A stretch of 19,544 bases of DNA from Bdellovibrionaceae bacterium UBA1609 (GTDB taxonomy: Bacteria > Bdellovibrionota > Bdellovibrionia > Bdellovibrionales > UBA1609): contig DCMZ01000016.1 in NCBI GenBank assembly GCA_002321895.1, forward strand, positions 1 to 19,544, written 5' to 3'. Below are positions 15,186 through 19,544 of the stretch, piece after piece; position 1 is the stretch's first letter; every line of letters starts with the position of its first letter. A model generated the notes under the pieces. It worked only from the letters and a program-made list of their open reading frames with translations, ran no database searches and was not told the origin of the DNA. The position numbers were made by a program, and so were the translations under genes.

Positions 15186-16092
15186 GTAGAGCATCTGCTT
15201 CTTTTAAAGCCTGGATAACTCCGTCTTTAAGTCCTACTTGTGGAATATGTATTTCTGATAGATCAAAAGTTTCAATGGCAGACAATACTAAGGAAATTGC
15301 CGGAATAATAACGTCGGCTCGATCTTTACGTAAACCAAGACGTTCTATTCTTTGCTTAAAGTTAAGGGAAATTAGTAAATCTGAAATCGAATAAATGTCT
15401 TCTGCAGCAATAGGGGAGCCTGGTTCATTGAGATTTGTCGATTCATTGAGCTTTCGGATTCTTCTGAAGTTTCCACCCGTTCCTATGAAAACAAGATTTT
15501 TGTATTGGCGAAAGCAAAACTTTTTTACCTCTTCCATCTGAGACATTTCGGAAACACAATATTTAAGTATAGAATCCATCTCTGGATGATTTTTGTTACA
15601 GTCAAATTTTTGAAGTAATCGAACCGTACCAATTTTGAGAGACGCCACATTATGAATTTGTCCATCACTGGCTGTTATAAACTCCACACTACCGCCACCA
15701 ATGTCCATAATTAAATGGGGTTTGCGCCAAATATCCATCTCGGTGAGTACGGCCTTTTGTATGAGTTTTCCTTCTGTAATTCCATCAATCAAATGTATTT
15801 TGATACCAGATTGCTCTTCGACAACTCGAAGTACTTCTTCCGAATTACTAGCTTCTCTTAAGGCGCTTGTAGCTACAGCCCGATAGTCTTCAACACCGTT
15901 ATCATCAATTATAGATTTGTAGTGCTGCAATGCTTGATAAAGTTTTTTAGTGGTCTTCTCTGAAATAGATCCTTGGGAGAAGCAATCAGAACCCAGGCGA
16001 ATGGGAGTTCTAATGACCGTGGCTTCAACAGATTGATCTTGTAAAATTGCGAGCCTAACAGCGTTAGATCCTATATCGATAGCAGCATACAT
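15139..16092 (-). CDS. ppx: Ppx/GppA-type exopolyphosphatase
   Basis: 317 aa, the short catalytic form lacking the C-terminal HD-like domains of E. coli Ppx (~510 aa). It is an ASKHA-fold phosphatase that trims terminal phosphate from polyphosphate and may also act on pppGpp. Motifs are AAIDIGSNAVRLAI (3-16), LIMDIGGGSVEF (127-138) and FIGTGGNFRRI. The catalytic loop reads IDGITEGKLI: one of the usual two acidic residues is Thr106, while Glu107 is kept. No clear ribosome binding site precedes ATG 16092. A good sigma-70-like promoter lies 50-80 bases upstream. It is tail to tail with ppk1. Confidence 0.92.
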   Translation of the reverse strand: MYAAIDIGSNAVRLAILQDQSVEATVIRTPIRLGSDCFSQGSISEKTTKKLYQALQHYKSIIDDNGVEDYRAVATSALREASNSEEVLRVVEEQSGIKIHLIDGITEGKLIQKAVLTEMDIWRKPHLIMDIGGGSVEFITASDGQIHNVASLKIGTVRLLQKFDCNKNHPEMDSILKYCVSEMSQMEEVKKFCFRQYKNLVFIGTGGNFRRIRKLNESTNLNEPGSPIAAEDIYSISDLLISLNFKQRIERLGLRKDRADVIIPAISLVLSAIETFDLSEIHIPQVGLKDGVIQALKEADALPRSLQLLPDDFGPQS

Positions 16093-16143
16093 ACTTAAAT
16101 ATATACTTGAAATTTGCCGGAATTCCGAGTTTTTTAAAAATTA

Positions 16144-16172
16144 CTTATAAAAATCTCACTAAAATGTAGCAA
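16144..16172 (-). promoter_or_regulatory. Candidate sigma-70 promoter for ppx
   Basis: Minus strand: -35 TTGCTA (16167-16172) and -10 TATAAG (16144-16149) with a 17-base spacer. The -10 matches consensus at 5 of 6 positions and the -35 at 4 of 6. Transcription would start near 16137, giving a ~45-base leader. A perfect palindrome CGGAATTCCG (16118-16127) lies in that leader and could be an operator. Confidence 0.5.
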
Positions 16173-16176
16173 CATA

Positions 16177-18189
16177 TTAGACAAGGCCATTTAACAACTC
16201 ATCGTTCGCAAAGTGGGGGAGAGTTACTGATAGTTTTGGTTCTGAATCCATGGCTCGCTTTATCGCAAAAACGGCCTCTTTGTTCCGAGCCCATGACCTT
16301 CTAGCAATTCCATTGTTTACATCCCAAAACAACATTTGTTGAATGCGTCTATCGCAGTCATCGGAGCCGTCTAATACCATTCCAAAGCCACCATTGGAGA
16401 CTTCACCCCAACCCACTCCGCCTCCGTTATGTAATGAAACCCATGTGGCACCACGAAACGCATCTCCCACGAAATTATGAACAGACATGTCTGCAGTAAA
16501 CTGAGATCCATCGTAAATGTTGGATGTTTCTCTATAGGGTGAGTCTGTCCCGGACACGTCATGGTGATCCCGACCTAGTATAATTGGTCCTTTCAGTTCT
16601 CCGGACCGGATAGCTTCATTGAAACGCTTCGCAATTCTTACTCGTCCTTCACCATCGGCATATAATATTCGGGCTTGCGATCCCACCACGAGTTGATTTT
16701 CTTCCGCAGTTTCGATCCATCTAAGATTGTCCAAAATTTGCTGGCGAATCTCTTTAGGGGCTTCGTCGGCCATGCTTCTTAATACTTCTGCCGCTAATTT
16801 GTCTGTAGTGCTAAGGTCTTCGGGTAAATTGCTCGCGCAAACCCACCGGAAAGGTCCGAAGCCAAAATCGAAACACATTGGGCCCATAATATCTTGGACA
16901 TAGCTTGGGTATTTAAATTGACCTGTTGAATCTGTAATTGCAGCGCCTGCTCGTTTAGACTCTAATAAAAAGGCATTTCCATAATCGAAAAAGTACATCC
17001 CTCTTTCAGCTAATGTATTAATGGCCTCAACATGGCGAACTAAGCTTTTTTGAACTGCGACCTTAAATTTATCAGGATCTTCAGCCATTAATTTTTGAGA
17101 CTCATCGAATGTCATTCCTGCTGGATAGTATCCTCCAGCCCAGGGGTTATGCAGAGAAGTTTGATCGGAGCCTAGGTCTACTTTGATATTTCTTTTTATG
17201 CATTCTTCCCAAAGGTCTACCACGTTGCCTTGGTATGCAATGGAAAGGGCTTCTCTGTTTTTTTGAGCTTTCTCAACTCGTGAGAAGAGTTTGTCGAAGT
17301 CAGAATAAACTTCATCGACCCATCCCTGAGAATGTCTTTTATCTGTAGCCAGTGGGTTTACTTCAGCCACAATGCCAATGGCACCAGCAATTACGCTGGC
17401 TTTAGCTTGAGCGCCTGACATTCCGCCGAGACCTGAAGTAATAAAAATTCGTCCAGTCAAGTCGGAGGAATTTCCTTCCTTTGCCAGTCTTCTGCCAGCA
17501 TTTAAAACAGTGATAGTGGTGCCGTGAACAATTCCTTGTGGACCAATGTACATGAATGAACCCGCTGTCATCTGACCGTATTGAGTTACACCTAATGCAT
17601 TGAATTTCTCCCAATCATCTTGTTTAGAATAATTAGGAATCATCATTCCATTGGTAACGACAACTCGTGGGGCGTCCTTATGTGATGGAAAAAGTCCCAT
17701 AGGGTGTCCAGAATACAAAACTAATGTTTGTTCATCGTCCATTTCGGAGAGGTATTTCATGGTCAGTCTGTACTGGGCCCAGTTTTGAAATACGGCACCG
17801 TTACCTCCATAGGTAATGAGTTCGTCAGGGTGTTGAGCTACGGCTTTATCTAAGTTGTTGGAAAGCATGAGCATTATGGCTGCTGCTTGTTTAGATTTAT
17901 GAGGAAACTCATCAACATGCCTAGATTTAATATCGTAACTTGGTTTGTAGCGATACATGTAGATACGACCGAATTGATTAAGCTCTTCTAGAAATTCAGG
18001 TGCTAGAGTATTATGTAAAGACTCATCAAAATATCTAAGTGCGTTTTTTAGCGCGAGTACTTTTTCTTCTTTAGTAAGTATTTGCTTTCGAACGGGGGCA
18101 TGGCTTACATCATTTGATCTGGACTGGAGAGGTGGTAAAGTTAAGCCAATTCCATTCTGAATTTCCGCGTGAAAAGAATTTTTATCCAT
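16177..18189 (-). CDS. hutU: Urocanate hydratase (long form)
   Basis: 670 aa from ATG 18189. AGGAGA at 18194-18199 (minus strand) lies 4 bases upstream and decides this start over an upstream in-frame GTG (18222). Urocanase converts urocanate to imidazolonepropionate with tightly bound NAD+, the second step of histidine breakdown. Signatures are ITYGGNGAVFQNWAQYRL, LYSGHPMGLFPS, QMTAGSFMYIGPQGIVHGTT, the Rossmann-like SGLGGMSGAQAKA, GGYYPAGMTF and FGFGPFRWVC. At ~670 aa it is longer than the ~555-aa enzymes of Pseudomonas and Bacillus and near the animal enzyme in length. No other hut gene is in the window. The acs gene diverges from it across 159 bases. Confidence 0.96.
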   Translation of the reverse strand: MDKNSFHAEIQNGIGLTLPPLQSRSNDVSHAPVRKQILTKEEKVLALKNALRYFDESLHNTLAPEFLEELNQFGRIYMYRYKPSYDIKSRHVDEFPHKSKQAAAIMLMLSNNLDKAVAQHPDELITYGGNGAVFQNWAQYRLTMKYLSEMDDEQTLVLYSGHPMGLFPSHKDAPRVVVTNGMMIPNYSKQDDWEKFNALGVTQYGQMTAGSFMYIGPQGIVHGTTITVLNAGRRLAKEGNSSDLTGRIFITSGLGGMSGAQAKASVIAGAIGIVAEVNPLATDKRHSQGWVDEVYSDFDKLFSRVEKAQKNREALSIAYQGNVVDLWEECIKRNIKVDLGSDQTSLHNPWAGGYYPAGMTFDESQKLMAEDPDKFKVAVQKSLVRHVEAINTLAERGMYFFDYGNAFLLESKRAGAAITDSTGQFKYPSYVQDIMGPMCFDFGFGPFRWVCASNLPEDLSTTDKLAAEVLRSMADEAPKEIRQQILDNLRWIETAEENQLVVGSQARILYADGEGRVRIAKRFNEAIRSGELKGPIILGRDHHDVSGTDSPYRETSNIYDGSQFTADMSVHNFVGDAFRGATWVSLHNGGGVGWGEVSNGGFGMVLDGSDDCDRRIQQMLFWDVNNGIARRSWARNKEAVFAIKRAMDSEPKLSVTLPHFANDELLNGLV

Positions 18190-18348
18190 GTGGTCTCCTG
18201 TTTTTACCTGTGGACTTGGCACTAAATTATTGTATTACCAGCAAAGTGTAAAGTGTTGCTTTGTGTCGTCTGCCATTAGGCGGTCTTTCTTGCCTGAACA
18301 ACTTCACAGAACTAAGCTTATAAGTACTGTTTAAAGGCTGGAGGCCGT

Positions 18349-19544
18349 ATGATTCGAATTAGAAATCAAGAAGACTATCTAAAATATTATCAACTTGCCA
18401 AAGAAGACTCTGATGGATTCTGGAGTCAGGTGGCTAGTGAATTCAAGTGGAAGAAGCCCTGGGAGGTGGTCCAACAAGGATCGTTTTCTCAACAGGATGT
18501 GAAGTGGTTTGTAGGTGGAAAAGTTAATATTACAGAGAACTGTCTGGATCGCCATCTTGCAGATAAATCAGAAAAAGTAGCTATAATTTATGAGCCAAAT
18601 AACCCCAGTGAAGAGTCGATCAAGATCACTTATGGGGAGCTTTCCCAAAGAGTGAACCAAGTGGCCAATGGGTTTAGATCTTTAGGAGTTAAAAAAGGCG
18701 ATAGAATATGTTTTTACATGTCAATGGTCCCTGAACTTCTAATTGGCATTTTGGCCTGTGCTAGGATTGGAGCTATTCACTCAGTAATCTTTGGTGGATT
18801 TTCTGCGAAAGCTCTAAGTGATAGGCTGAACGATTGTTCTGCCAAAATTTTAGTGACCAACGACGGGGGAGCTAGAGGAGAAAAGCTTATCCCATTAAAA
18901 GAAATTTGTGATGAGGCTTTAAAAACTTCTAATACTGTTGAGAAAGTGATCGTTCACAAGAGAAAGAACAATAAAATAAGTTGGGGTGATATAGATCTTG
19001 ATTGGAATGATTTTATTTCAGGACAATCGGATTCTGCAGAGGCAGAAGCTATGGATTCGGAGGACCCTCTATTTATTCTTTATACTTCTGGTTCGACAGG
19101 TAGTCCAAAAGGCCTTGTTCATACTTGTGCAGGCTATATGGTTTATGCTCAATACAGTTTTGAAAATGTCTTTCAAATGCAAAAAGAAGAAGATGTTTTT
19201 TGGTGTAGCGCAGATATAGGGTGGATCACGGGACACACCTATATGACTTATGGGCCCCTATTGGCTGGTGTGACTCAGGTGATGTTTGAAGGAATCCCGA
19301 CATATCCGGATCCAGGACGGTTTTGGCAGGCCATAGACAAACACAAAGTCACTCATTTTTATACTGCCCCAACGGCTATTCGGGCTTTGGAGGCTTGTGA
19401 TTTAAGCTTTGTGCAGAGCGCGAACTTGGATTCGTTAAAAGTTTTGGGTAGCGTTGGAGAGCCGATAAATGAAGAGGCTTGGCAGTGGTATAATGATAAC
19501 GTCGGAAATGGTAAGTGCCCCATTGTGGATACTTGGTGGCAAAC
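18349..19544 (+). CDS. acs: Acetyl-CoA synthetase, 5' part (partial)
   Basis: The first 398 codons, running open off the right edge; the family is ~650 aa, so about 60% is present. ATG 18349 is preceded by GGAGG (18340-18344) at 4-base spacing. Acs activates acetate to acetyl-AMP and then acetyl-CoA. The translation reads MIRIRNQEDYLKYYQL..., with FWSQVASEFKWKKPW, the N-terminal core VCFYMSMVPELLIGILACARIG-like segment and HSVIFGGFSAKAL. The adenylate-forming P-loop YTSGSTGSPKGLVH is near residue ~245, followed by WCSADIGWITGHTYMTYGPL and TAPTAIRAL. The window stops at DTWWQ, the conserved motif before the A5 region. It could scavenge acetate or feed amino-acid breakdown products into central metabolism. 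Confidence 0.95.
   Translation, partial: MIRIRNQEDYLKYYQLAKEDSDGFWSQVASEFKWKKPWEVVQQGSFSQQDVKWFVGGKVNITENCLDRHLADKSEKVAIIYEPNNPSEESIKITYGELSQRVNQVANGFRSLGVKKGDRICFYMSMVPELLIGILACARIGAIHSVIFGGFSAKALSDRLNDCSAKILVTNDGGARGEKLIPLKEICDEALKTSNTVEKVIVHKRKNNKISWGDIDLDWNDFISGQSDSAEAEAMDSEDPLFILYTSGSTGSPKGLVHTCAGYMVYAQYSFENVFQMQKEEDVFWCSADIGWITGHTYMTYGPLLAGVTQVMFEGIPTYPDPGRFWQAIDKHKVTHFYTAPTAIRALEACDLSFVQSANLDSLKVLGSVGEPINEEAWQWYNDNVGNGKCPIVDTWWQ

Noticed and set aside
16118..16135. Palindrome CGGAATTCCG followed by T-run, plus strand, as a terminator
   Set aside because: No plus-strand gene runs into it; it sits in the leader of the minus-strand ppx gene.
18226..18252. Possible hutU promoter (TTTACA with AATAAT or TAATTT)
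   Set aside because: Spacing is 15 with the better -10 and only the weak TAATTT gives 17, so the match is not convincing.
18290..18324. Possible acs promoter TTGCCT / TATAAG
   Set aside because: The spacer is 23 bases, too long for a standard promoter.

Overview
The window looks like a compact, AT-rich stretch of a Gram-negative bacterial chromosome. Signal peptides, a lipobox lipoprotein with a von Willebrand A (VWA) domain and an outer-membrane-like barrel all point to a diderm. The mix of long-form urocanase, tryptophan 2,3-dioxygenase, a DUF2914 membrane protein and VWA lipoprotein suggests the Bdellovibrionota / former Deltaproteobacteria. That placement is inference from gene content, not from a database comparison.

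Layout. Positions 1-310 are the 3' end of a 23S rRNA. A tRNA-free spacer, a 5S rRNA and a strong intrinsic terminator (572-602) follow, ending an rRNA operon that enters from the left. Next come two plus-strand envelope genes of unknown function (721-2105). Facing them on the minus strand are a VWA lipoprotein and a possible small trailing gene (3565 to 2122). A 452-base gene-free stretch follows, rich in short inverted and direct repeats (3566-4017). Beyond it lie a minus-strand atypical OmpR-type regulator and trmB (5435 to 4018).

From 5586 to 9788 four plus-strand genes follow: a zinc metallopeptidase overlapping an ATP-grasp ligase by 4 bases, then a cystathionine beta-synthase core enzyme coupled to a DUF2914 membrane protein. 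Minus-strand genes from 11272 to 9779 encode a secreted protein with three near-identical AFDWARSxGWFT repeats and a D-2-hydroxyacid dehydrogenase. The dehydrogenase start codon sits against a perfect hairpin. A plus-strand zinc-ribbon/TPR membrane protein meets kynA (tryptophan dioxygenase) tail to tail. ppk1 and ppx also meet tail to tail, with 47 bases of shared coding sequence. The window ends with divergent hutU (urocanase) and acs (acetyl-CoA synthetase, running off the right edge).

How the genes fit together. kynA, hutU and acs fit a lifestyle that burns amino acids and feeds acetate into acetyl-CoA. ppk1 and ppx make and break polyphosphate. The metallopeptidase/ATP-grasp pair and the AFDWARS repeat protein are the parts least explained by known systems. 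Three convergent gene pairs overlap at their 3' ends, so the genome is tightly packed and transcripts from opposing strands must collide or overlap.
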